64,000 nt of DNA, taken from CAIYPG01 sp903864555. GTDB taxonomy: Bacteria; Pseudomonadota; Gammaproteobacteria; Burkholderiales; SG8-39. The stretch spans positions 1 through 64,000 of the forward strand of contig CANJJT010000002.1 of assembly GCA_947474715.1 (NCBI GenBank). The letters are read 5' to 3'. Numbering within the stretch: position 1 is the first letter of the stretch; every line of letters begins with the position of its first letter. The position numbers and the translations under genes were made by a program. The notes beneath the pieces were generated by a model. The model had not been told where the DNA came from. It was given only the letters and a program-made list of their open reading frames with translations, and did not search any database. Below are positions 16,644-24,661 of this stretch, piece by piece.

Positions 16644-17864
16644 ATGAAATTCACCGTAGTCGATGATGACCCCATGCTGCTGGCGCTGATGGAAGCGCTG
16701 CTTGTACAGGACGGCCATGCCGTCAAAGTCTATACCTCCAGCCGGCAGGCCTTACGGGGCATCCGCGAGGATCGGCCCGACTGTGTCATCAGCGACATCA
16801 TCATGCCGGAGATGGACGGCCTGGAACTGTGCCGGGAGCTGCGCAAGCGGCCCGACCTGGCCAGCCTGAAGATCATCATTGTCTCGGCCAAGTCCTATGA
16901 CTTTGACCGCCGCCGCGCCAAGGAATTCGGCGCCGACGGTTACATCGTCAAGCCGATCAAGTCCGAGACCTTCCTGCAACAGGTCAATGAAATCCTCTCC
17001 GACCAGATGACCGTGCGCTACTGGGGCGTGCATGGCACGCTGCCCGTGCCCGGGCCGGACACCCTGCGCTACGGCGGCAATACCTCCTGCGTCAGCGTGG
17101 CCATCGGCGACGAGCCGCTGTTCATCTTCGATTGCGGCAGCGGCATCAAGCCGCTGTCGGATCACCTGATGGGGCTGGAGGCACAACGCATCTCGGCGCG
17201 CATCTTCATCACCCACACGCATTGGGACCATATCAACACCTTTCCGTTCTTTGCCCCGCTGTACGTGCGCGGCAACCAGGTCGAGGTGTTCGGGCCCTAC
17301 CAGGGCGACCTCACCATCGAGCAGGCCATTGCCGCGCAGATGGAGAACGTGTACTTCCCGGTGACCATCCGCGAGTTCGGCGCGCGCCTGTTGTATCGCG
17401 ACCTGCGCGAGGAAAGCCTCAGCTTCGGGCCGGTGCAGATCGACACCATGCTGCTCAAGCACCCCGGCTACTGCCTGGGCTACCGTCTCAGCTTCCGCGG
17501 CCGACGCATCTGTTACATCACCGACAACGAACTGCACCTGCCCAGCGACCCGCGCTACGACTTGGCCTATGTCGAGCGCCTGGCGAACTTCGTGCGGGAT
17601 GCCGACCTGCTCATCACCGACACCACCTTCCGCGACGGCGAGTATCCGGGCAAGGTGGACTGGGGCCATTCCTGCGTCAGCGAAGTGGCGGACCTGGCAG
17701 CCCGCGCGCAGGTGAAACGCCTGCACCTGTTCCACCACGACCCCGACCAGACCGACGACGTCATCGACCTCAAGCTGCAGGAAGTGCGCGCCGCCCTGGA
17801 CAGGCTGGGCGCCAGCGATGTGGTGTGCGAAGCGCCGGCGGAGCAATCAAGCCTGGTGCTTTAG
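16644..17864 (+). CDS. Response regulator with metallo-beta-lactamase output domain
   Basis: A 406-residue two-domain protein. Residues 1-118 are a receiver: acidic pair DDD at 7-9, phosphoacceptor D51 (VISDIIMPEMDG), S81 and K103 (YIVKPI). Residues 124-406 are a metallo-beta-lactamase hydrolase: RYWGVHGTLPVPG and RYGGNTSC lead to the metal motif H191-T-H-W-D-H196, then KHPGYCLG, ITDNE, DTTF and a late FHHDP. This output family resembles PhnP-like and RNase Z-like phosphodiesterases; the substrate is unknown. No histidine kinase gene is adjacent, so the kinase is elsewhere. A start at 16626 is also possible, but MKFTVVDDD is the usual receiver beginning. Confidence 0.92.
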   Translation: MKFTVVDDDPMLLALMEALLVQDGHAVKVYTSSRQALRGIREDRPDCVISDIIMPEMDGLELCRELRKRPDLASLKIIIVSAKSYDFDRRRAKEFGADGYIVKPIKSETFLQQVNEILSDQMTVRYWGVHGTLPVPGPDTLRYGGNTSCVSVAIGDEPLFIFDCGSGIKPLSDHLMGLEAQRISARIFITHTHWDHINTFPFFAPLYVRGNQVEVFGPYQGDLTIEQAIAAQMENVYFPVTIREFGARLLYRDLREESLSFGPVQIDTMLLKHPGYCLGYRLSFRGRRICYITDNELHLPSDPRYDLAYVERLANFVRDADLLITDTTFRDGEYPGKVDWGHSCVSEVADLAARAQVKRLHLFHHDPDQTDDVIDLKLQEVRAALDRLGASDVVCEAPAEQSSLVL

Positions 17865-17908
17865 CGGGCGCCGGAAAACCGGTCGGCCTCCGCCATCCCG
17901 CCGCAGCT

Positions 17909-18652
17909 TCAGAGCAGCGGCATCAGCGGCAGCGCCGCCTCGTTGAACTCCGCCGAGCCGGACTTGAATCCAGTCTGTCGCAGCAGCCACCACACACCGC
18001 ACAGATTGGACGACAACAGCGGCACTGACGATTGCCGCTGCAGGCGGCTGATCGCGCCGATGGTGGGCATGCCGGTGCCGGTCATGAGCACCACCGAGTC
18101 CGGCTTGCCCGGGGGCAGCTTGCGCAGTTGCGCCTCGACGTAGTCATCATCGAGCAGGTAGGCGATGTTGTGGTCACCCTCGCCGAACTGCACCACGTCG
18201 TCGAGCCGGTAACCCGCGCCCTTCCAGAAGTCAGCCGACTGGCGGGTGAGCCAGTCCGGATAGGGCGAGATCAGGGTGATGCCCTTGACGCCCAGTTCCT
18301 CCAGCGCCTGCAGGATGACACCGGTGGAGGTCATGGTGGGCACGCCGGTCACTTCGCTGAGCCGGCGGTTGAGCTCGCGATCGGCCACATGGCCCTTGAT
18401 GTAGTTCGAGCCGGTGCAGGAGATCACGAAGGCATCGATGTGCATCGGCCGGAAGGCCTTCACGCACTGCTCGTAGGAGGCGTGGTAGCCCTCGTTGCGC
18501 TGGGCAAGGTCGCCCTGCTGCACCGGAAAGCGCGCCGAGTAGAGGAAGGCCTGCGACGGCAGCGCCGCGTGGTACTCGGGTTCGACGGTGGGATTGGGCG
18601 GCGGCATGATGACGCCCACGCGCTTGATCGGATCCTTCGACGATATCGCCAT
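17909..18652 (-). CDS. Asp/Glu racemase superfamily enzyme, maleate isomerase/AMDase-like
   Basis: A 247-residue cytosolic enzyme of the Asp/Glu racemase superfamily. VGVIMPPPNPTVEPE at the N-terminus and two cysteines at paired positions (VISCTGSNYIKG and SSNLCGVWWLL) fit maleate isomerase or arylmalonate decarboxylase relatives, in which one or two cysteines act on the alpha carbon of a dicarboxylate. The ATG at 18652 follows GGAGGA, so the slightly longer frame is rejected. It is third in a leftward group (Bug5, MFS, this gene) with gaps of 56 and 76 bases, suggesting import and conversion of an organic acid. The exact reaction is an inference. Confidence 0.88.
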   Translation of the reverse strand: MAISSKDPIKRVGVIMPPPNPTVEPEYHAALPSQAFLYSARFPVQQGDLAQRNEGYHASYEQCVKAFRPMHIDAFVISCTGSNYIKGHVADRELNRRLSEVTGVPTMTSTGVILQALEELGVKGITLISPYPDWLTRQSADFWKGAGYRLDDVVQFGEGDHNIAYLLDDDYVEAQLRKLPPGKPDSVVLMTGTGMPTIGAISRLQRQSSVPLLSSNLCGVWWLLRQTGFKSGSAEFNEAALPLMPLL

Positions 18653-18728
18653 GCGTTCCTCCGGTTGGTTCAATGAGGCCGGCTGATGTTCCCTGATGCC
18701 CCTGGAAATCAGCCCGGATTATCCACCA

Positions 18729-19913
18729 TCACCCGTCTTCAGGTGGCGCGCGCCGCAGCCAGAACAGCCACAGGATGGCCACGGCCGCCACGGTGACCAG
18801 TGGCAGCGCTAGGTAGTTCAGTGTCTGCCAGCCGTTGTTCTCCAGCAGCAGACCGGACGAGAAGGAGGAGACCACCATGGTGAGAAAGATGGCCACGTCG
18901 TTGGCACCCTGCGCCTTGGCCTTCTCCGCCGGCTGGTAGGACTCGGTCACCAGCGTGGTGCCGCTCACGTAGAGGAAGTTCCAGCCCACGCCCTGGATCA
19001 GCATGGCCCACCAGAAATGCGACACCGAGTTGCCCGCCAGGGCAATGGCCACGCAGGCGTAGAGCAACAGCACACCGGCAATCATCACCTGCGCAATGCC
19101 GAACTTCCGGATCAGCGAACCGGTGAACAAGGACGGTGCATACATGCCGATGATGTGCCAGCCGATCACCGATGCCGTGTCAGCGTAGGGGTAGCCGCAC
19201 ACGGCCATGGCCAGCGGCGTCGCCGTCATCAGGAGATTCATCACGCCATAACCCACTGCCGAACAGATCACTGCCACCACGAACTTGGGCTGCGCCATGA
19301 TCTCGCCGAGCGGCCGCGACGGCCCCTTGCGCTCGGCCTCCGATGGCGGCGGAATGCGCAGCACCTGCAGCGCGAAGATGGCAAGCACCATGGAAAGCGT
19401 GACAAAGAGATAGGCACCGACATAGCGGGTGGCGAAGAAATCCACGGTCAGCTTGCTGGTCTCCGGCCCGATCAGGCCGCCGACCAACCCGCCCGCCAGC
19501 ACCAGGGAAATCGCCTTCGCCTTGACGTCGGCCCGCACCGCGTCGGCGGCAGCGAAGCGGTAGAACTGGGCCACCCCGTTGTACATGCCCAGGCACAGGG
19601 TGCCCAGGCAGAGCAGCGCAAAGTGGCCGATGGACAGCGCCGCCGCGGAAATCAGCGCGCCGATGATGCCCAGCACCGCCCCCAGGGTGAAGCCGCCGCG
19701 ACGGCCGATGCGCTTCATCAGCAGCGATGCCGGAAAGGCCGCCATCGCCGCGCCCACCACCCAGGCCGTCACCGGCAGCGTCGCATAGGATTTGTCGGTG
19801 GCCAGCGCATAACCGGCCAGGCCGTTCAGCGAGACCACCGTGGCATTGCACACCAGCAGCAGTGCCTGGCAGGCGGACAGCAGAGCGACATTCCTGCGCT
19901 CCGGGGCAAGCAA
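18729..19913 (-). CDS. MFS transporter
   Basis: A 394-residue inner-membrane permease with 12 predicted helices and the MFS loop LMKRIGRRGGF between helices 2 and 3. It resembles YfcJ- or YcaD-type 12-helix carriers; the substrate is unknown. The start is awkward: the only standard start in frame near the domain edge is TTG at 19913. Upstream, AAGGA stands at good distance before an in-frame ATC codon (followed by AGT ACC GAA), so translation could start there on a rare codon or the ATG may have mutated. It is the middle gene of the Bug5-MFS-racemase group. Confidence 0.88.
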   Translation of the reverse strand: MLAPERRNVALLSACQALLLVCNATVVSLNGLAGYALATDKSYATLPVTAWVVGAAMAAFPASLLMKRIGRRGGFTLGAVLGIIGALISAAALSIGHFALLCLGTLCLGMYNGVAQFYRFAAADAVRADVKAKAISLVLAGGLVGGLIGPETSKLTVDFFATRYVGAYLFVTLSMVLAIFALQVLRIPPPSEAERKGPSRPLGEIMAQPKFVVAVICSAVGYGVMNLLMTATPLAMAVCGYPYADTASVIGWHIIGMYAPSLFTGSLIRKFGIAQVMIAGVLLLYACVAIALAGNSVSHFWWAMLIQGVGWNFLYVSGTTLVTESYQPAEKAKAQGANDVAIFLTMVVSSFSSGLLLENNGWQTLNYLALPLVTVAAVAILWLFWLRRAPPEDG

Positions 19914-19969
19914 TCCCCCGGCCGTTGTTTCGGTACTGATGATGTGATTCCTTGGGTGAAACCCGCCGC

Positions 19970-20947
19970 CTACTCCGCCGTGACGTTGGCCGCCTTCACC
20001 ACCTTCTCCAGGCGCTCGATGTCTTCCTTCACCACCGCGGCGAAGCGCTCGGGCGGCCCGCCCTGCGGGTCCAGGCCCAGCGTGGCGAAGCGCTCCCTCA
20101 CATCGGGCAGGGCGATCACCGCGTTCAGTTCGGCATTGATCTTGTTGATGATGGGCCGCGGCGTGCGCGCCGGGGCCGACACGCCAAACCAGATGGGCGC
20201 ATCGAAGTTCTGCACGCCCTGCTCCACCGTCGTCGGCACCTCGGGCATGTTGGAAAGGCGCTTGTTGCCCGACACGCCGATCATGCGCAGCTTGCCGGCC
20301 TTGATCAGCGCCTCGGCCGAGAGCGAGGTCACGAACACCATGGAAATCTGTCCGGCCACCAGGTCGGCCATGGCCGGCGCGGCGCCCTTGTAGGGCACGT
20401 GCAGAATGTCGGTGCCGGTGACCATCTTGAACAGCTCCAGCGCCAGATGGCTGCTGCCGCCATTACCCGAGGAGCCGCCGGTGAATTTGCCCGGATTGGC
20501 CCTGGCCTGCGCCACCAGATCGCGCACCGACGCGCCCTTGAAGGACGGCCCCACCACCACCGTGATGGGTGACCAGCCCAGCAGGATCACCTCGACAAAG
20601 TCCTCGGCACGATAAGGCGACTTCATGCGCAGCGCAAAGTTGATCGAATTGGAACCCGGGTTCGCCATCAGCAGCGTGTAGCCATCGGGCGCGGCCTTGG
20701 CCACCATGTCCCCACCCAGCATGCCGCCCGCGCCGCCACGGTTGTCGATCAGCATCTGCTGGCCCCAGCGCTCCGACACCTTGGCCGACAACACCCTCGC
20801 CACCACGTCATTGGAGGCGCCGGGCGGATAGGGCACCACCCAGCGCACCGGCTTGCTGGGAAAGCGGGCGGCGTCTTCCTGGGCAACTGCTGGCTGCAGC
20901 CAGCCCAGCCCGGCAAGCAGCAGGGCTGCAAGGCGCGATAGCTTCAT
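19970..20947 (-). CDS. Bug/TctC-family periplasmic solute-binding protein (Bug5)
   Basis: A 325-residue receptor. GGAGGAAAC precedes the ATG at 20947, and the signal peptide ends in PAVAQ. The binding loop VVPYPPGASNDVVARVL, DNRGGAGGMLGGD, DGYTLLMANPG and HVPYKGAAPAMADL are all canonical. It leads an apparent leftward operon with an MFS transporter and an Asp/Glu racemase-like enzyme, so its ligand may be the dicarboxylate or related acid processed by that enzyme. Confidence 0.93.
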   Translation of the reverse strand: MKLSRLAALLLAGLGWLQPAVAQEDAARFPSKPVRWVVPYPPGASNDVVARVLSAKVSERWGQQMLIDNRGGAGGMLGGDMVAKAAPDGYTLLMANPGSNSINFALRMKSPYRAEDFVEVILLGWSPITVVVGPSFKGASVRDLVAQARANPGKFTGGSSGNGGSSHLALELFKMVTGTDILHVPYKGAAPAMADLVAGQISMVFVTSLSAEALIKAGKLRMIGVSGNKRLSNMPEVPTTVEQGVQNFDAPIWFGVSAPARTPRPIINKINAELNAVIALPDVRERFATLGLDPQGGPPERFAAVVKEDIERLEKVVKAANVTAE

Positions 20948-20987
20948 GGTGTTTCCTCCAGTAGTGCTGTTCTTGTTCGGCACATAT

Positions 20988-21015
20988 TACGAAGATCACG
21001 ATACGAAGATCACGA
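20988..21015. repeat. Two tandem copies of a 14-bp unit between divergent Bug genes
   Basis: TACGAAGATCACGA occurs twice without a gap. It lies 41 bases upstream of Bug5 and about 205 bases upstream of Bug6, which point away from each other. A pair of direct 14-bp repeats in a divergent promoter region is a plausible operator, but no regulator gene is adjacent. The surrounding 273 bases hold no gene that I can support. Confidence 0.7.
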
Positions 21016-21220
21016 AGGCGCAAGGGCGGCGCCCGCATGAGGCACCGACGAAGCCCGCGCTCTCCTCCCAAAGAGGAGTCCATTATCGGGCCGAGCGGAA
21101 GGCCTGTCACGCGGCACGGTGTGACGCAGAACCAGGGGTATGATGCGCCCGGAACAGCAGGCCACATCCGGATCTGCCGCACGGGTCCGGAACCATCGCC
21201 CACACGTCCGGAGGAACACC

Positions 21221-22186
21221 ATGCGCACGCCACTGATCGCCCTGCTCGCAGCCCTCACCACCTGCGCCACACCCATTGCCCAGGCCCAGACCTGGCCGGT
21301 CAAGCCGGTGCGCCTCATCATCCCCTTCCCGCCCGGGGGCAGCAACGATGTGGTGGGCCGCATGTTCGGCCAGCAACTGGGCGAACGGCTCGGGCAATCG
21401 GTGCTGATCGACAACCGTGGCGGCGCAGGCAGCACCATCGGCACGGATGCCGCCGCCAAGTCCCCGGCTGACGGCTACACGCTGCTGCTGGTCTCCATCG
21501 CCTATTCCTTCAGCCCGGCCATGTACAAGAGCCTGCCCTACGATCCGGACAAGGCCTTCACGCCGGTGTCGCCCATCGGCGCAGGCCCGGCGGTGCTGGT
21601 GGTGAATCCCGGCGTGCCCATCCGCACGGTGAAGGAACTGATCGCGCAGGCCCAGGCCAGGCCCGGGGCCTTGCGCATAGCCTCGGCCGGCATCGGCAGC
21701 TTCCAGCACCTGGCCGGAGAACTGTTCCGCCTGCAGGGCAAGGCCGAATTGCTGCACGTCCCCTACAAGGGCGGCGGCCCGGCCATGACCGACGTGCTGG
21801 GCGGTCATGCCGAAGTGATGATGGGCTCGCTCATCCAGACCATCCCGCACATCCGCTCGGGCAAGCTGCGCGCGCTGGGGGTCTCGGGCATGAAGCGCAA
21901 CCCGGCGCTGGCCGACGTACCCACCATCGCCGAAGCGGCGCTGCCCGATTACGACGCCACCAACTGGTGGGGCATCGTCGCCCCGGCGGGCACGCCGCAA
22001 GCCGTCATCACCCGACTGCATGGCGATATCTCCGGCATCGTCTCCTCGCCCGAAACACGCAAGCGCCTGGAGAACGAAGGTGCGGAACCGCTCTCCATGA
22101 CACCCGCGGAATTCGGCCGCTTCATCCAGGCGGAAACGAAGAAGTGGTCGCGGGTGGTGGCGGAGGCGGGCATGAAGGGCGAGTAG
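21221..22186 (+). CDS. Bug/TctC-family periplasmic solute-binding protein (Bug6)
   Basis: A 321-residue receptor with ATG at 21221 after CCGGAGGAAC and a signal peptide ending in PIAQAQ. IIPFPPGGSNDVVGRMF, DNRGGAGSTIGTDAA, DGYTLLLVS and HVPYKGGGPAMTDV mark the family. Its binding loop (PPGGSNDVV) is close to that of Bug5 (PPGASNDVV) across the divergent promoter region, so the two may be related duplicates. No metabolic partner follows; the next gene points the other way. Confidence 0.93.
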   Translation: MRTPLIALLAALTTCATPIAQAQTWPVKPVRLIIPFPPGGSNDVVGRMFGQQLGERLGQSVLIDNRGGAGSTIGTDAAAKSPADGYTLLLVSIAYSFSPAMYKSLPYDPDKAFTPVSPIGAGPAVLVVNPGVPIRTVKELIAQAQARPGALRIASAGIGSFQHLAGELFRLQGKAELLHVPYKGGGPAMTDVLGGHAEVMMGSLIQTIPHIRSGKLRALGVSGMKRNPALADVPTIAEAALPDYDATNWWGIVAPAGTPQAVITRLHGDISGIVSSPETRKRLENEGAEPLSMTPAEFGRFIQAETKKWSRVVAEAGMKGE

Positions 22187-22236
22187 GCAGGTCCGTGCAA
22201 TGAGGAAAATCTTCAGCCGCGGACAAGGGCAGGCAG

Positions 22237-24432
22237 CTACACCGTCAAGGCCCGATACACCTTGGTCAGCTCCCCCGGCAGGTCCTGCACGTCGTCGATG
22301 ACCATGTAGCGGTTGTCACGGCACATGCGGCGCAGGTAGTCGTGGCCTGAGGGATCGATGGTGATGCAGAAGGTGTGCACACCCTGGGTTTCGGCCTCCT
22401 GCAGCGCGCGCGCGGTGTCCTGGATGCCGTACTCGTCGTCAGTGCGATCCGGGCCATAGTCGAAGTCCTGCGGGTAGCCATCGGAGACGACGATCAGCAC
22501 CTTCATGCGCCCGGGCTGGCGCTCCAGCTTGGCCAGTGCGTGGCGGATGGCCGGGCCCATGCGCGTGGAGCGCTGCGCCTTCATGGCGGCCAGCGCCGCC
22601 CAGGTGCGCGCCGTGAGCTTGTCCTCGAATTCCTTGGCGACGTAGAACTCAACGTTGTCCTTGCCCTGGCCGGAAAAGCCGTAGATGGCATGGCTGTCGC
22701 CCAGGGTGCCGAGCGCCTCGCACATGAGGGCGAGGGATTCGCGCGCCACGTCGATGACGCGGCGCTTCTCCGGCGGCGGCGCGAAGAGCGTGTCGTCCTT
22801 GCCGGTGTCGAACAGATGCATCGGGTAGTCGCCATCGTCTTCCTCCACCACCGGGGTAACGCCCGCCTTGTCGGGAATGGCGTAGTCGGTGGAGGCACTC
22901 ATGTCGAGCAGGAAAGCGGCCGACACTTCGCGCAATGCACGGTCGCGCCGGCTGTAGACGCGATCGTCGGTGACATGGCCGGCACGCCGGTCGATGATGG
23001 CCTCGATGGCGCCATCAAGCTCCAGTTCCTCACCGTCGTTGACGCGGCGCACCCGGCGCAGCGACTCGGGCTTGATGAACTTGAAGCGCCGCTTCACCTG
23101 GTGGGCCAGCGTGGCGTGCTGGCGGTGCACATCGCGGATGAAATCGTAGTTGTCGCCCTTCAGGCGCGTCTCGAACAGACGGCACCAGCCCTTCAGGTAG
23201 CTGGCGTTGTGGCAGTCCCATTCGTCGTAGAGGAAGCTGCGCGCGCCCTCTTTTTCGCCCTCGGCCGCGGCCTTGAAGCCGGCGGTGGCGCGGCGCAGAC
23301 TGCGGTCGGCATTGTCGGGGGCGGGCTTTTCCGGCGGCGTCTGTTCGCCATCCTCGTCGCCATCGAGGCTGCCGATGATCCCGCCGATCAGCTCGTCGTC
23401 GATGAACTCCGGGTTCAGGTCGCCACGAAAGTCGATCTGCGTGGCACCCATGCCGGCTTCGTCGAAGGCGTCTTCGTCCGAAGGCAGCCTCGCCTCGCTG
23501 CCGGCTTCCTTCGAGCGCGCACCGGAGCCCGCCTCTTCGGCATCCTCGATCATGGTCTGTTCGTCGTCGGCATCGGCCAGGGCGTGCTGACCAGCACGCA
23601 CGATGGCCTGGTAGCAGGTAACGGCGGCACGTGCCGATTCGTACACCGTGGCAGAGTCACTGGCGACCGTGGCGGCGGCATCCAGCATGGCCGCCAGCAG
23701 CAGGCGGCCTTCGTCGGTGAGGTCGCCCTGCTCCAGTTCACTGCGCGTGGCACCCAGGCTGAACTGCACCAGGCGCTCCCACAGCGCCGCCACCGGATTG
23801 AGGCCGGCCAGCGGCTGGCGCGCGGCCAGCGCATGGGCCAGCACGCGTGCCATGTCGATACGCGCACCGGGGTAACGGCGGCGGATGGCATTGTCGATGC
23901 GCAGGTCTTCCAGGGTGATGAAGATGCGCCGCATCACATCGGGCGCCGGCCACAGATAAAAAAAGCGCACCACCGCAGTCTTGTCCGCCACCCAGGCCGG
24001 CTCGTCAGGCAGGCCGGGCATCAGCCGGCGTGCGCGCTGCATGGAAAAGGCAAAGGTGCCAAACTCGAAAAAACCGATCTGATGCAGGATGGCGATGCGG
24101 TACACGCCCAGGTTGTGGCGCGTCGAGGCGAAGCTGTCCACGCTGGAAGGCAGGTAGATGGCGCTGCCATCGGTGGTGGCCCCGGTGGTGGAGAAACTTT
24201 GCGTGCCGGCGGCACCGTCCCTGGCATAGGCCGCAGCCTGCACCGGACGCAGGTGCAGGTAGTGGCCGGCGATGCCCTGGGTGAACAGCGCCAGCACGCG
24301 CTGCACATCGCCCAGATGCACGCGATGCTGCGAGGCGCTCACCGCCGCAGAGAGGATGCCGGCGTCGATGAGGCCGGATTTGACGCCAATGACGTCCTGG
24401 GTACCCAGCAGCGCGTTCGAGGCGGAACTCAT
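22237..24432 (-). CDS. VWA-domain protein of the NorD/CbbO type
   Basis: A 731-residue protein. The N-terminal half is helical and of the NorD/CbbO type (LRPVQAAAYARDG, HQIGFFEFGTF, NAIRRRYPG). The middle (about 290-370) is acidic and low-complexity. The C-terminal VWA domain begins near residue 505 with the metal-binding D-M-S-A-S-T (MIDAS) and continues with MGPAIRHALAKL and VLIVVSDGYPQDF. NorD and CbbO work with the AAA+ ATPases NorQ and CbbQ to activate nitric oxide reductase or Rubisco. No AAA+ partner, nor or cbb gene is within the window, so the target is unknown and the gene symbol is left open. Confidence 0.9.
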   Translation of the reverse strand: MSSASNALLGTQDVIGVKSGLIDAGILSAAVSASQHRVHLGDVQRVLALFTQGIAGHYLHLRPVQAAAYARDGAAGTQSFSTTGATTDGSAIYLPSSVDSFASTRHNLGVYRIAILHQIGFFEFGTFAFSMQRARRLMPGLPDEPAWVADKTAVVRFFYLWPAPDVMRRIFITLEDLRIDNAIRRRYPGARIDMARVLAHALAARQPLAGLNPVAALWERLVQFSLGATRSELEQGDLTDEGRLLLAAMLDAAATVASDSATVYESARAAVTCYQAIVRAGQHALADADDEQTMIEDAEEAGSGARSKEAGSEARLPSDEDAFDEAGMGATQIDFRGDLNPEFIDDELIGGIIGSLDGDEDGEQTPPEKPAPDNADRSLRRATAGFKAAAEGEKEGARSFLYDEWDCHNASYLKGWCRLFETRLKGDNYDFIRDVHRQHATLAHQVKRRFKFIKPESLRRVRRVNDGEELELDGAIEAIIDRRAGHVTDDRVYSRRDRALREVSAAFLLDMSASTDYAIPDKAGVTPVVEEDDGDYPMHLFDTGKDDTLFAPPPEKRRVIDVARESLALMCEALGTLGDSHAIYGFSGQGKDNVEFYVAKEFEDKLTARTWAALAAMKAQRSTRMGPAIRHALAKLERQPGRMKVLIVVSDGYPQDFDYGPDRTDDEYGIQDTARALQEAETQGVHTFCITIDPSGHDYLRRMCRDNRYMVIDDVQDLPGELTKVYRALTV

Positions 24433-24478
24433 GACGGCATTATCGCGTGTATGGCGGGCGTGCGGCGCTGCGCCGCCA

Positions 24479-24570
24479 ACACCCTTGCCAAAGGTTCTTC
24501 ACCGATCTCCAGGGACGGCATTGGCAGCAAGCTTGGCAGGCCCAGGGGTTTGACAAGGGGGCAGGCCTCG
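24479..24570. repeat. Palindromic repeat element, degenerate copy B (reversed)
   Basis: Read on the minus strand this stretch repeats the layout of copy A at 14196-14294: CCCCCTTGTCAAA at one end, ATCGGTGAAGAACCTTTGGC toward the other, then a GGGTGTTGGCG end where copy A has GGGGGTTAACAC. The arms are less perfect here. It lies just upstream of the VWA gene start and behind the MFS gene. The next 90 bases (to 24661) are AT-rich with several GATCA sites and no gene. Confidence 0.7.
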
Positions 24571-24661
24571 CGGCCTGACCAAAACCAGCGAAGAACCCAT
24601 GATCACATTACATCTGCGATCCAAATGATCATCGATATCATCATCGAAATATGATCACAAT

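Noticed and set aside
22375..24654. Long rightward frame opposite the VWA gene
   Set aside because: Antisense shadow; low-complexity translation with no motif, and the opposite strand has a complete VWA domain with MIDAS residues.
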